This document shows, one piece after another, positions 1-10,024 of a stretch of DNA of 64,000 bases; positions within the stretch are counted from its first letter, which is position 1, and every line of letters begins with the position of its first letter. The notes below the pieces were generated by a model. That model did not search any database, was not told the DNA's origin, and worked only from the letters and a program-made list of their open reading frames with translations. A program made the translations under genes and the position numbers. The stretch comes from Euonymus europaeus (taxonomy: Eukaryota; Streptophyta; Magnoliopsida; Celastrales; Celastraceae), in assembly GCA_963580455.1 (NCBI GenBank), contig OY756960.1, positions 5,766,001 through 5,830,000 on the forward strand, written 5' to 3'.

Positions 1-186
1 TGTTATTGCCCGCCTTTGCTCTTCATCAAGATAATCCATGTACCTAAGCCTACCAGCCATCTTTGGATGAAGTACTCCACCACCAGAGGCCGCAATAAGA
101 TGGTCAGCAAGTGTGGTTTTACCATGGTCGACATGAGCCAGAATACATATGTTTCGAATTTTCCGGGTGTGAAAATCACCACCCAT
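1..186 (-). CDS. EFL1: EFL1-like GTPase, N-terminal part (runs off the window)
   Basis: Reading the minus strand from the ATG at 186 gives a short lead (MGGDFHTRK) followed by [20 protein letters not shown], then GGGVLHP and [13 protein letters not shown] up to the window edge. AHVDHGKT is the G1/P-loop of translational GTPases. The GGGVLHPK...[10 protein letters not shown] stretch is characteristic of elongation factor-like GTPase 1 (yeast Ria1/Efl1), rather than eEF2 or LepA. The family acts in the cytoplasm with SBDS to release eIF6/Tif6 from pre-60S ribosomal subunits. Only about 62 codons are present, so whether the rest is intact cannot be judged. The start at 186 fits the usual very short lead before the G domain. 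The frame stays open upstream to 357, through OEP61-like sequence, so a longer protein is possible. A TGGGCC motif lies about 1.15 kb upstream. Confidence 0.85.
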   Translation of the reverse strand, partial: MGGDFHTRKIRNICILAHVDHGKTTLADHLIAASGGGVLHPKMAGRLRYMDYLDEEQRRAIT

Positions 187-216
187 TTCAAGTGAACAAA
201 AATCAACCAGGTCCAA

Positions 217-398
217 ATCAGCACGAACATGCATAGTAGAAATTTCTTCAGGCGACACATCAGCCATTTTCCCACCAATCTCGGACATTTTCTCCAGCCG
301 AGCATACTTTAGCTGTTCTGCAGCATTTTTCAAGTCTTCTGGTCCAATATTCTTCATGCTTTATGAGGCCATTCTCATCAACTCAGGATTGGAAATAT
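217..398 (-). pseudogene. Fragment of an OEP61/TPR7-like exon, with a stop codon
   Basis: Immediately upstream of the EFL1 start, in the same frame, the minus strand reads ISNPELMRMAS, a TAA stop at 361-363, then [34 protein letters not shown] and MHVRAD. This follows the order of the N-terminal region of plant OEP61/TPR7, a TPR protein of the chloroplast envelope or ER that docks Hsp70 (family comparison from memory). The stop sits where the family has Glu. A splice-acceptor-like ...ATTACAG precedes the block at 399-400, so it looks like a displaced exon rather than a processed copy. No TPR repeats follow; the sequence changes to the EFL1 lead after RAD. After the stop, the ATG at 355-357 opens a frame that runs unbroken into EFL1. 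Confidence 0.7.
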
Positions 399-1062
399 CT
401 GTAATACCAGCAATATCATGAACATGAAACAAGATAGTCATTGGAAATGGACTGTAAAATAGGAATCATAAAACGATTTTACGTATCTGTAGAATTATGT
501 ATAAATTATAATTATCAACAATATAATGCAAAAGCAATAAAAATTCCTACAATCGCATATAACAGGTTCAATGACATGTTTCAATATTGGAAGGAAAAAA
601 ACTATAATAACCCCACAATAATATATTAACGTCACTTAAGGACATAAAACAAGTTTGAACATCATATAAACTATGAAACTGGCTTAAGTCTTCAATATTA
701 ACATCCATATCCAATTCATCATCATCTCATCTCCATCATGATTGAATCCTAATTTCGGTAATGACAAAAAAATTCCAGATTTGAAACTAAATTTGGCTTT
801 AACATTAAACTTATTCAAATAACAAAAATATCAACTAGGGAACAGGAAAAAAATTCATACAAAGCAGACGCAATAATATAATATGATGTAACACTCGCAC
901 AAGGTGCGACATGCGACGTCCAGCCTCCTCCTTCAAAAAATTAATCATATTCACATAACTTATAATAAAAAATCCGATCATCCGAAAGGGGAAAAAACAT
1001 TCAACGAAAATAATTAATGGGTTTTGAAGTTTTAAAAAAAATGATTTGATTCATTGATTTAC
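399..1062 (-). other. Probable 5' intron or non-coding leader of the EFL1-like gene
   Basis: This AT-rich sequence has no convincing coding potential. On the minus strand it is bounded by a donor-like CTG|GTAAAT at 1062 and an acceptor-like ACAG at 399, as expected for an intron in the 5' part of the gene. It contains a segment of about 105 bp (567-672) that recurs at 52338-52445. Confidence 0.35.
567..672 (+). repeat. Dispersed repeat, copy 1 (partner at 52338-52445)
   Basis: The segment starts CAATGACATGTTTCAATA and includes CACAATAATATATTAACGT and AACATCATATAA. The same words occur in the same order and orientation near 52.34-52.45 kb with small differences. I do not recognise a family; it could be part of an uncharacterised transposon or a small segmental duplication. 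Confidence 0.6.
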
Positions 1063-1293
1063 CAGATATGCCACGAAGTGGAGCTGAAGAGGTGTAGTCT
1101 GTAGAGCAGTAGCAGACTTCGAGATGGCGTCTGAGACTAGAAAGGCGGAAAGCCCCGCGTAGAGACCGCTGGCGCGAGTTTTCACGAGTCGCACTTCTTC
1201 AATCGTTAGGCTTCCCGCGCCTTCACCGAAAGTCCAAAGGCAAAGTAGGGCAGAGGCAAAGTCGAACAGAAAGAAGGGAGGAAGATTTGCGCC
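1063..1293 (-). other. Candidate first exon (5' UTR or coding) of the EFL1-like gene
   Basis: This is a GC-richer block in an AT-rich setting. On the minus strand it ends at the consensus donor CTG|GTAAAT. One frame is open for about 75 codons and includes SGLYAGLSAFLVSDAISKSA. There is no ATG at its head, and a stop lies just outside (ATT TAG). I do not recognise the translation. The simplest reading is a non-coding first exon of the gene beginning at 186 or 357. An alternative is a coding exon of an unrelated or chimeric gene, because an acceptor-like ATTTAG adjoins its upstream edge. Confidence 0.35.
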
Positions 1294-1299
1294 CTAAAT

Positions 1300-1430
1300 G
1301 CTATCAAAGATTCAAATGAACATATGTAGTTCTACGGCCCACTTCCAGAGCTGCCTTCTTCTTCTGCTTCCAGAAAATCGCAAGTCTAGGGCAAAGCTTT
1401 CTTTTGGGCTGGGTTTCAATCTTGTACTTG
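1300..1430 (-). promoter_or_regulatory. Possible promoter of the EFL1-like gene with TGGGCC/T motifs
   Basis: TGGGCC is present on the minus strand at 1336-1341 and TGGGCT on the plus strand at 1405-1410. TGGGCC/T (site II) motifs are common in plant promoters of ribosome and translation genes, which suits an EFL1-like gene. No clear TATA box is seen. The MULE border at 1431 lies directly upstream. Confidence 0.3.
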
Positions 1431-2800
1431 GTAAATTTGTAAAACCGACCTAATTGAAAAGTCAAATTGGAGAAATAAGTCAGTTATAAATTTTCAAGAA
1501 AAATAATTTAATTCTCTTTAAAAACGATTAAAATTCTCTTAATATTAGAAAGTATGTCATTTCCAACACTCAAACGCTCCATTTTGCTCAACTCACATCC
1601 GACAACTTCCTTTCATACCGATCAAGCTTCTCTGACGACGAAATGACTCCTCCGGCGACTATTTTTACTAGTCGATTCGATCATCTTTGTCTCAATAACT
1701 TGCTTACTTAGATTAGTGGTTGAGCAAATTATTTTTTTTAGTCGAGCAAACTTTTATTTAGTTGAGCAAATCTGCTTTCTGGTTGAGCAAACTTTTAATT
1801 GGTTGAGAAAAAAAAAATTGTCGAGCAAACTTTTACTTGGTGGAGTAAATATGTTTTGTGGTTGAGCAAAAAACAAATTGGTCGAGCAAAGTTTTACTTG
1901 GTTGAGCAAAAAAACATTTGTGGTCGAGCAGACTTTTAATTGGTCGAGCAAAAAAAAAATTTGGTCAAGTAGATTTTTACTTGGTTGAGTAGACTTTTAA
2001 TTGGTTGAGTAGACTTTTAATTGGTCGAACATACTTTTTTTGTGGTCAAGCAAATTTTTACTTGGTTGAGCAAACTTTTTTTTTAATTGGTCGACAAATC
2101 TGTTTTGTGGTCGAGCAAAGTTTTACTTGGTTGAGCAAATCTGTTTTGTAGTCGAGCAAACTTATACTTGGTTGAGCAACTTTTTTGTGGTTGAGCAAAC
2201 TTTTAATTGGTCTAGCAATTTTTATTTTGTTTTTAGTCAAGCTGACTTTTACTTGGTTGAACAAAATTTTAATTGGTTGAACAAAATTTTACTTGGTTGA
2301 GCAAATTTGTTTTGTGGTTGAACAAACTATTTACTAGGTTGAACATATTTTTAATTGATTGAGCAAACTTTTAACTTGATCTAGCATGTTTTTAAAAAAT
2401 TACTCAACCACAAAACAACTTTGCTCGATCAAATAAAAATTTGCACGACCAAGTAAAAATAGGCTCAACCAAATATATTGTGAACACTGAAAGACAAATT
2501 TTACGAAAAATTTAGCCTTCTTTCATAAAAAAAAATGTGATCTCACTTGATTTTTGATGTCTGTAGAGACCCGAAACAAAAATAGCTTCATTTTGAAGAC
2601 AAAATCTGAACAAGAACACAAATAGGCTGCAATATTTGAATGTGTTGATATCAAAAGTGAGGACTGAGGAGTGAGGAATGAGTAGGTTAAGTACAGAGCA
2701 AAAAAGGTTGACGAAGGAGTTTCTTTTTCACCGATTATTTAGGGACAAAGTTATTTTGTCAGTTTAACTTTTTAGCTGGGTCATTTTTACAAATTTCTCC
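1431..2800. mobile_element. Non-autonomous Mutator-like element (MULE)
   Basis: The ends are inverted repeats: the left end reads GTAAATTTGTAAAACCGACC, and the right end read in reverse gives AGAAATTTGTAAAAATGACC, continuing with related AAAAGTTAAACTGAC/AAAAGTCAAATTGG words for about 50 bp. The flanks carry a 9-bp duplication with one mismatch, TTGTACTTG (1422-1430) and TTCTACTTG (2801-2809), as expected for Mutator-like transposition. No transposase is encoded. The interior is almost entirely a degenerate minisatellite (separate entry), plus about 100 bp near 1580-1680 of ordinary composition. It sits just upstream of the EFL1-like gene. Confidence 0.7.
1716..2475. repeat. Degenerate minisatellite (GGTTGAGCAAACTTTTA units) with inverted end
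   Basis: More than 30 imperfect copies of a unit of about 17-22 bp, of the form TTGGTYGAGCAAACTTTTA, run from about 1716 to 2395. From 2402 to 2475 the same motif appears in reverse complement (TTGCTCGATCAAATAAAAA, GCACGACCAAGTAAAAA), so the array ends in an inverted block that could fold back. Repetitive minus-strand open frames (LLNQVKLCST-type peptides) are produced by the repeat and are not genes. Confidence 0.85.
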
Positions 2801-2809
2801 TTCTACTTG

Positions 2810-5104
2810 AGGATCTGGGCAACATGCCAAAGTTCATTTCATGGGTTTCTTCTTGTTTTATTATGTAGGCAAAATTGTATGTAGTTCTATTTTTATGAGA
2901 CTTATTAAAGGTAGGTTCACTCATTTAAATTTATCTATAGTTAGATTTAGTTTTAAATTTTTTTTAATAATTAAGTTAATTTTCTATTGGTAAAATTACA
3001 TAAATGTCATTTAAAATATGAAAAATCATTTCATTATCGTATATAGAAATCAAGTATGCTTAGAATACAAGAGTCTGTCAGTGTTTAACGAATCCGTTAC
3101 AGAATGAAAATTCAATAGACAAACCCGTTACAGTTTAGCTAATGCATTTTCTTTAAGCTTTAACATTTATTATTTAGGTTATAGCATGAAAATCCGATAC
3201 ACGAACCCGTTAGAGTTTAGGGAATTCATTTCCTTTAAAATTTAACACACACTATTTACTCATAAAGTAAACCTATCAAGAAGTACTTTTTATGGAAAAA
3301 AATGAAAGAATTTTCAAAGTCTCTAGTTCGTTACCTTCTACTACCAATCTGCTCCTTTTACCTATTTGAGTAGGCTCCTTAGTAGGAAACCCACCTTCCT
3401 CAGTCGAAAATATGAAATTGTTGGACTGAGGTCTTTAGGAGGGATCTCTAGGCTATTTCCTTAGCTGGCATAAGGAAGTCTGATAAAAAACAAAGTAGCT
3501 GCTGGCCAATAGCTCCTTTCCTAGAAGTAGCTTGTGACTTAACATCAGCGAGAAAGACTTCCATTGAGAGAGGATTAGAAGCGTGAGCTTGATTGGGTGA
3601 AGGCTGTTTTAGTTGTTGTGGACTAGAATCAACATAAGTATTTTGGCTAGACTTCACGCTTAAGAAGTCTTATCTCTTGGACCGGCCTTCAATTGCCCTT
3701 ATTATTTAGGTGGGTTCAGGCTTTTCAGCCCAGTTCTTATGTAACTTTATTTCAAATGTAAGCTTTATTTATTCTTGTCTCAGGCAAGATATTTTAACAA
3801 TATCATTAGGTCCCGTTTGGTTGTTCATGGATTGCGATGATAATTGAAATCCTATTCCATTACAGTGTTGTTTGACTTTTTAACATCTTGCAATTGTAAT
3901 CAGAATACATATTATAATCAGGTATTTCAATTACCTTATTTTATAACATTGAATAGACAATTGTACCCTCAAAAAATATCTAACCTAACGTTATCTCTCT
4001 CTCTCGCGCAATCTAGCTCTCTCTTTTGGTTCATCCATGGCGATTGAAGATTGTCTGTCATTCTCTCTCTCGATCTCACTCTTGTGATCTCTCTCTCGCT
4101 CTATACATGATGATTGAAGATCGTCTCACTTTCTTATTTCCAATCGACTTGTTCTACCTAGCGAGATCGCAAAATACGTATGATTTCTTTAATCCATGTT
4201 ACGTTGTGTCTCACTTATCATCATCTTTTGCTTGATTTTCACTGATTTTTTATTGGATTTATAGATGTTTTTTGTTGTGCAGTTTCTTTTGGTTTTCAAT
4301 TTGGTTATGTTTAGAGTATCTTCTTCTAGTATGAGTTAGAGGTTTACCTTTTGGATTGTAGTACTGGGTTACCGATCAATAGGCATTTTCAATCACTATA
4401 AGTTAGTTAAGAGTGATGGGCTTTCGGTGGTGACATAGGTGTGGAAAAGAAATGAACCATCACAAAAAAAAGGTTTATTGGGCTTTCCTAGTCTTTTTTT
4501 TTACTCTAACCTTAGCCTTTGCTAAGCTTAGTTTGTGGAGGCTCTTTCTCCTAAGGCTTGCCTACTACTAATGCACCTAGCATCTATCATGTATAGGCTA
4601 CTAATGAGACAACTAGCTCATTAGCAATGCAGCTTAGCCTTGAGATTAATTGATTTCTTTCTAACTTGCATAGTACTCATGGTCTTCTTTATTGGAATAA
4701 CTCAAAAGAATAATTACTCTTTGGTTGATCTTGCAATAACTTTTGTACTGCTAGTTGGAGAAATTACAATAAATCTATATGATGCATTACTATTAGTTGT
4801 GGATTCATATTTGTAAGTTAGCTAGCTTACTACTTTGTCTCAATTGAATGGAATGGAGATTATATACAAATCTGGAACGAGTAATAGTTGTGATGTTTTT
4901 CTTTTTTCATGTAATGTTTAGGTGTGTGCCTTTCAATTGATCATTTAAGCATGGATGCTAGAAAGCTACTCAAATGTCTAATGTTGAAGAGGTGCATGAT
5001 AAACCGAATGAAGGAGTATGCCTCAATCTTCAATCTGCAATGGAGCGTCATGCCTCATGCCTCAATCTGCGATGGAGTGTCGTGCCTCAAGCTAGAGAGA
5101 AGAT
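2810..5104. other. Intergenic sequence, no gene recognised
   Basis: There is no convincing coding region. It contains an imperfect direct repeat at 3107-3257 (about 70-bp unit, 81-bp offset, shared ACCCGTTAGAGTTTAG-like words), CT-rich tracts at about 3990-4130, and a GGTCCCGTTTGGTTG word at 3811, a type often found at plant transposon ends, though no partner end was found. Confidence 0.5.
3107..3257. repeat. Imperfect direct repeat, two copies of about 70 bp
   Basis: Copy 1 starts AAAATTCAATAGACAAACCC at 3107. Copy 2 starts AAAATCCGATACACGAACCC at 3188. Both continue with GTTA-AGTTTAG, a CATTT-CTTTAA block and TTTAACA...ATTTA. No function or family is recognised. Confidence 0.6.
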
Positions 5105-5501
5105 GCTCGAGTCTTCTTTGTGCCTTTGACTAAAAGGTCTCTTGGGCTGAGTTCTTTTGCTTGGCTTATTGGGTTGAGTTTATTTAATTTATTTTTTAGG
5201 CCTTACGTTTACATGTGTTTTATTCTTAGTTTAGTGGCCCATCTAGCCCACTGTTTATTTGACCGTTAACAAGTGAAATATGATTAGTTGTCACATATGT
5301 GTGATCGTTAGATTCAAACCTAGTATAAATAACTTATGTATCATTCAAAATAATACAAGTGATTGAATACAATTTCTTTCATTGTCTCTCTTGCTTCTCT
5401 CCCGTAACTCTTTCTTATTTTTCTCTTATCTTTCTTCATCTTATCCATATGAACTACATCTATTTAATCTGCAAAACATCAAACAATTCTACATTATTTC
5501 A
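5105..5501 (+). repeat. Probable 5' LTR (3' portion) of the Ty1/copia element
   Basis: A TATA box (TATAAATA, 5324-5331) is followed by about 170 bp of leader. A primer-binding-site-like sequence begins at 5502 and the gag ATG is at 5516, a typical compact copia arrangement. The left end cannot be fixed because the 3' LTR is missing, so the start given is a guess. Confidence 0.4.
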
Positions 5502-5514
5502 TTGTATCGGAGGC
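5502..5514 (+). other. Degenerate primer-binding site of the copia element (tRNA-iMet type)
   Basis: TTGTATCGGAGGC directly after a terminal CA resembles the usual copia primer-binding site TTGGTATCAGAGC, complementary to initiator tRNA-Met, with about three changes. The gag start codon follows two bases later. Confidence 0.55.
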
Positions 5515-5515
5515 A

Positions 5516-6420
5516 ATGGATCCTCAAGATATTCAACGATCATCAAACACAACAAATATCAACACATCAGATATTACTGTAGTGATTTCTGAAGCAACAA
5601 ACTATATGAGAAATGGCTCTATTTTAACATCAAATGGTGTTCCTTCATCAAGTTTTTCAGCTGTCCTATCACATATGGAAGCTCAACTTCCTCCGAAAAT
5701 ATCTCAAATTGGAACAACATTTTTCAGCTCTGCCTCTCCTGTCAACTCCACCAGTCTTACCCTCTTTACCTTTCTATTCTTCTCAATCTATTTTGCCACC
5801 CACCAACCCCTTCCTCAAGCCCTATAATGTACTTCCCACTGATTTATCTTCTCACAAACTAATCTCTCTAGAGTTGACAGAAACAAATTATCATATATGG
5901 AGCATTAATATGAAGGATGCACTGGAAGCAAGGAACAAAATGGGTTTGCTTGATGGTTCTCTTCCTATTATGGCACAGTCTGATCCTACTTTTTGACTTT
6001 GGAAACAAAGTAAGTCTCATCAAGACATGAATTACCAATATAGTCTCTGCACAAATCAGAGTCAACGTCACTAATTGGGGTACAGCTCAAGAGTTACGGA
6101 ATGACCTCAAACATAGGTATTCTACAGTCAACAAAGCAAGAATTTCTAAGCTAAAAAGACAAGTTGCAAACTTCAAACAATGTGCATTCATTGTCACTTA
6201 GTACTACTCAAAATTGAAGGTTTTATAGGATGAGTTAAAAGAATATCATAGGCTGCCGCCATGCACTTGTGAACATCTACCATCTCTGGTAGTTAAAGAG
6301 GAAGAAAAAAAGATGGTGCAGTTTCTACTAGACTTAAATGACTCTTACAATCATGTAAGTAGCCAAATTTGTTTGATGTATCCTTTTCCCACAGTTAACA
6401 GAGGATTTCAAAAGGTACTT
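5516..6420 (+). pseudogene. Ty1/copia gag, frameshifted, split by the Athila insertion
   Basis: The N-terminal part begins MDPQDIQ and is low-complexity. After a frameshift around 5800, a second frame gives LTETNYHIWSINMKDALEA and GLLDGSLP, the hallmark of copia gag (UBN2/Retrotran_gag_3). It is broken again by a stop at 5994-5996; downstream the decayed matches LDLNDSYNHV and MYPFPTVNRG remain recognisable as copia gag. The frame is cut at 6420, and its continuation (ERKSKVSQMTREDT..., then a zinc knuckle) resumes at 36662, beyond the Athila element. Stops and frameshifts show this is an old, non-functional copy. Confidence 0.8.
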
Positions 6421-7773
6421 TGTTGGGTTTAAAATACCCTACTAGCAAGTGCACTAGTCGAAGGGATAGCACAAGTAGTCAGTAGAGATCGTATCCACAT
6501 AGACAGAGTTATAATTGATCCAAGTGTTTGTTTGTATATATTTATGGACAATGCAAGAAATTAAAGTTCCGCTCAAGTTGATTGGGTTTGCAATTTAATA
6601 AGAATGCAAGCAAGAAAAGTAAAGTGTTTTTGGAATTTTTGTATTGAAGAATGCAAATGCTAATGCAATTTATCACTTGGAAAGCCATACTAATGCAATG
6701 AATTCAAGTAAAAGAATGAAGCACCAAGACTTCGAAATCCACCAAGGGTCAATGATGTGCAAACACAACCAATTCACTCACACATTTATCAATCCGGGTA
6801 TAATGAATCCGTACCTAAGTCGGTTTAGCGCACTCAAGCCAATTTCCCTCATACCAATCACTAGCCATCTTATTGGTCTAGGTTGGATGTTCCTATCAAC
6901 ATTCTAGCCATCATATTGGTCTAGACATGCATAAGAGTTCATGAAAGCTCAATGGAAATAGGATTCATACAAATTTGTTCCAAACCTAATGGAAACAACA
7001 ATTGCAATCTAAGGTCCCAAGAAGCATGATTAACTAGATATTTCACCATCTACAAAATCCATCAAACAAATCCATTCAAAACCGTAAGTGGTGATTAAGC
7101 ACAAAGAGTAAGAAGAATCCACAATAATCATAGAAACCAAAGATTTATACCCAAAAAGATTCACATATAACCAAATCAATTCATACAACCATCATTCAAC
7201 CCAAGGCTTCATCCTAGCCTTGGTGATAAAGAGTTTAGCTACTCATAGAGAGAGAGAGAGAGAAAAGCAAAGAGAGAGAAACATGTTGGTAGAACCCAAA
7301 ATTGGAAGAAACACAAGTCAAGATGAAGAATCCCTCATTCAAGCCTTGAATCCTCCTTCTTTCCTCTATTTTTTGCTCCCTGGAACGGGGGAGCAACGGC
7401 CGTTCGATAAGTCCGAAAGTGTTTTGTTTTTAGGGCTTTCGCGAAATAAAAGTTACCATTTTCGTGCAGGGGAGCCTAGGCGTGTAGGAAATACGCCTAG
7501 GCGCTGCTCTAGAAAAATAGTTTTTCCTGAATTTTTTTCATTCGATTCTGTTCCGTGCGTTGCCCGTACCGCCTAGGCGTGTATAAATCACGCCCAGGAT
7601 AATTTTCAAGCTTATTCTTGCTCTCATCTTGCCCATATTTGTCACCTTTTTGTTTCGCACCATCAATTGCCTATCAAAGCACAAAACAATAGATAAATGT
7701 ACCGAATTGACAATACCAATGAGATAATAGAGGGTTATTATCACCAAAACAAGAGGTATATTCATACCTATCA
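6421..7773 (-). repeat. 3' LTR of the Athila-type element
   Basis: 1353 bp, TG...CA ends, very similar to the copy at 35305-36656 with scattered substitutions and small indels, so insertion was fairly recent compared with the decayed copia host. It contains GCCTAGGC palindromes at 7474, 7495 and 7571, the last followed by GTGTATAAAT, and a GA-rich microsatellite near 7247. Confidence 0.92.
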
Positions 7774-8884
7774 AACACCCCACACTTAAACCCTACTCGT
7801 CCTCGAGTACAACTAATTTAAAGATGTTCATGAAAAGTAAAATCCTAACTCACTGACGCAGGAATCGCGGTTGCATTTAGCATATGCAACAAGCCGTTAA
7901 ACCCCTAGGTGTCCCTAGTGGTGGAGTGTTGTCTCCTGAGGGCTTACAAGAACGATACCCACAAACATTTCTATCAAATGAGCGCAAACACCCCACACTT
8001 ACATCACACTATATACTCAACGAATAATTTTCATCTACTCAATTGCTCCTTTAATGTGGTGTGATGTGCAAGAGAAAATGTTAACATGTGGCTTCCAAGA
8101 GTTTATATATATGTATTAAAAATAGTCGCATTCCAAGAATCGCAAAAACAACAAAGTAGCAATACCAAGACACATTTATTTATATATATATATATGCTTA
8201 TTTCTTTTTTTTCTTTTTTTTTTGAACTAGGACTGCACAATGCTTACTCCATTAAGCTTTCTACTCAACCCATGTAGCGAATTCTCAACCAATGACTCCC
8301 AACCAGTTGACTTGGGGCATTAGGTGATAAGACACCCCTCAGATCAATTATTCGAATTGAAAAGGCTTCGAAGTTAAGCTAGCCTAGAATGTTCATCATG
8401 ATTGTCTCATCTTTTTACGCGAAACTCGAATTGGTTAGACAAGAGCCCCGGTTACTCAATAAGACGCAAGAGCGGAACAAGTTTTTTTTTCCGGTCCACA
8501 ACATAAATAACTAGTGCCAAACATATCACCAACATGTGTCCAAGCTCATCTTAGGCAGAAACCACAGTTAACACATATATCCGTCCAAGTCATACCCCAC
8601 AACACTTTAGTGCAAGTGAATTCATTTATTATGCAATCTAGTAAACTTCAAAAATTCACTCAAGCATATATGAGGTAAAGACGGGATTAACAGCTCTGAT
8701 CAGAAACAAATATGATAAGTACCAGCAGTCAAATTCAGATCAGACAATATCCAAAATGCGCAATACATACACAATAAAGTACTCCCACCCCCCACTGTAA
8801 AATAAGCTTTGTCCTCAAAGCGTGAAACAGGTATATGATTAAAATGGAGGACAAGCCAAGAAAAACACAACCTGGAGGTGGAGT
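7774..8884 (-). other. Non-coding 3' region of the Athila-type element, with polypurine tract
   Basis: On the minus strand AAGTGTGGGGTGTT (7774-7787) lies directly before the 3' LTR, in the position of the polypurine tract. The remaining 1.1 kb between it and the env-position ORF has no coding potential that I can recognise. A T-rich tract lies near 8203-8223. Confidence 0.6.
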
Positions 8885-10024
8885 CTAGGAGGAGGGACCG
8901 CCAGAGGGTCCGCAACGAGCAAATGTGATATAGCGGTCGCGTCGTAGCTCCGCCAATATGTCGAGCATGGTCTGAGTCTGCTCCGCCTGTACCTGGAACT
9001 GCTGCTGGACATATTCCGTATGGGCCTGGAACTGCTGCTGTAGGGAGCGCTGACCATCCTCAAGCTGTGTAAGCTGAGCTCGTAGCTCATCCATCTGCAT
9101 AGTATGTGCAGCAGCATCAGCAGCCGGCTCATCATCGGCCTCAACAACAACACCTGGGTCATCGCGCGCCGCCCGAGCACGTCTATAGTGAATATCTGTC
9201 ATACAAGATATAATGATGTGCCAATAGCGCATGTCGAATTCTTCCATCAGAAGGGTCTCGGGGCGCATATCGAGAGGGATCGCTCCAAGATGAGCCAATA
9301 ACCGCGTGATAATACGAGGCAAAAAGAGTTTCTTCACACCAACACTCTCATCCTCAACACGCCTCCTAATCTCCAAAAAAGACCGAACATAATAGTAGCC
9401 CAGATCAATCCATATGCCAGCCCATATAAAGTATAAGATCTCTAAAATCTCTCGCCGTCGCTCGCTATGATGCCCTGCTGGCCATAAGTTATGGTGCACG
9501 ATCCGATCTACCAGCCACATAGATTCTAGCAGGCTAGATTTCCTCAAGAAAGTCCCACGTGTGCCACCCAACTACTCCACCATCCTAGAGTGCTGCTGCA
9601 GCTCGGTACTAGATAAAGGCGGTAAGAATCCACTGTCAGCAGGATGAAAAATGGGGTATCCAATGCAAGCACACACATCTGCAGCGGAGAAAGTAACCAC
9701 TCCAGAGGTCAATGTAATATTATAGTGACCGGTGTCGGTTGCCTGGACTATGCGATAGAATGCACGCACTAGCTGTGGATACACCGGTATGTCATGAGCC
9801 ACATCATCCGGAACAGCAAGAAAAGGGCATAATTGGTGGAGCCGGCCTAAAGGCTCACTCGTGGACCCCACACTGGCGTAAAGTGTACCAGATATATAAA
9901 CCTCGGGCACAATGGGAGCTACCTCAAAAAGCCTAGCAGTGGCAGCAGAGGATGATCCCTCAGCTGGTGCGGTGTGAGCAGATGCCCTTAGGCGCTTGGA
10001 TGCGATACCCTTAGTTCTGGGCAT
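8885..10024 (-). pseudogene. Athila third ORF (env-position, plant transposon protein domain)
   Basis: One reading frame of 380 codons starts MPRTKGIASKRLRASAH at 10024 and ends at 8885. It is interrupted by a single TAG at 9572-9574. The centre contains HNLWPAGHHSERRREILEIL, matching the motif of the putative plant transposon protein family (Transposase_32-like) encoded downstream of integrase in Athila elements. The C-terminal 80 residues are Gln-rich heptads (QLEDGQRSLQQQFQAH), a probable coiled coil. I see no signal peptide or fusion-type membrane segment, so 'env' refers only to position. Its function in the family is unknown. Confidence 0.7.

Noticed and set aside
3..305. 100-codon minus-strand open frame overlapping the EFL1 start
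   Set aside because: It is a different frame from the one encoding the P-loop and conserved EFL1 residues, so a shadow.
1754..2264. Minus-strand frames with repeated LLNQVKLCST peptides
   Set aside because: They are produced by the minisatellite unit length and have no family or start context.
3448..3657. 69-codon minus-strand open frame
   Set aside because: No recognisable motif or gene context; it cannot be distinguished from chance.
7220..7576. Plus-strand frame in the Athila LTR (also at 36166-36459)
   Set aside because: LTR sequence; the frame differs between the two LTRs and has no domain.
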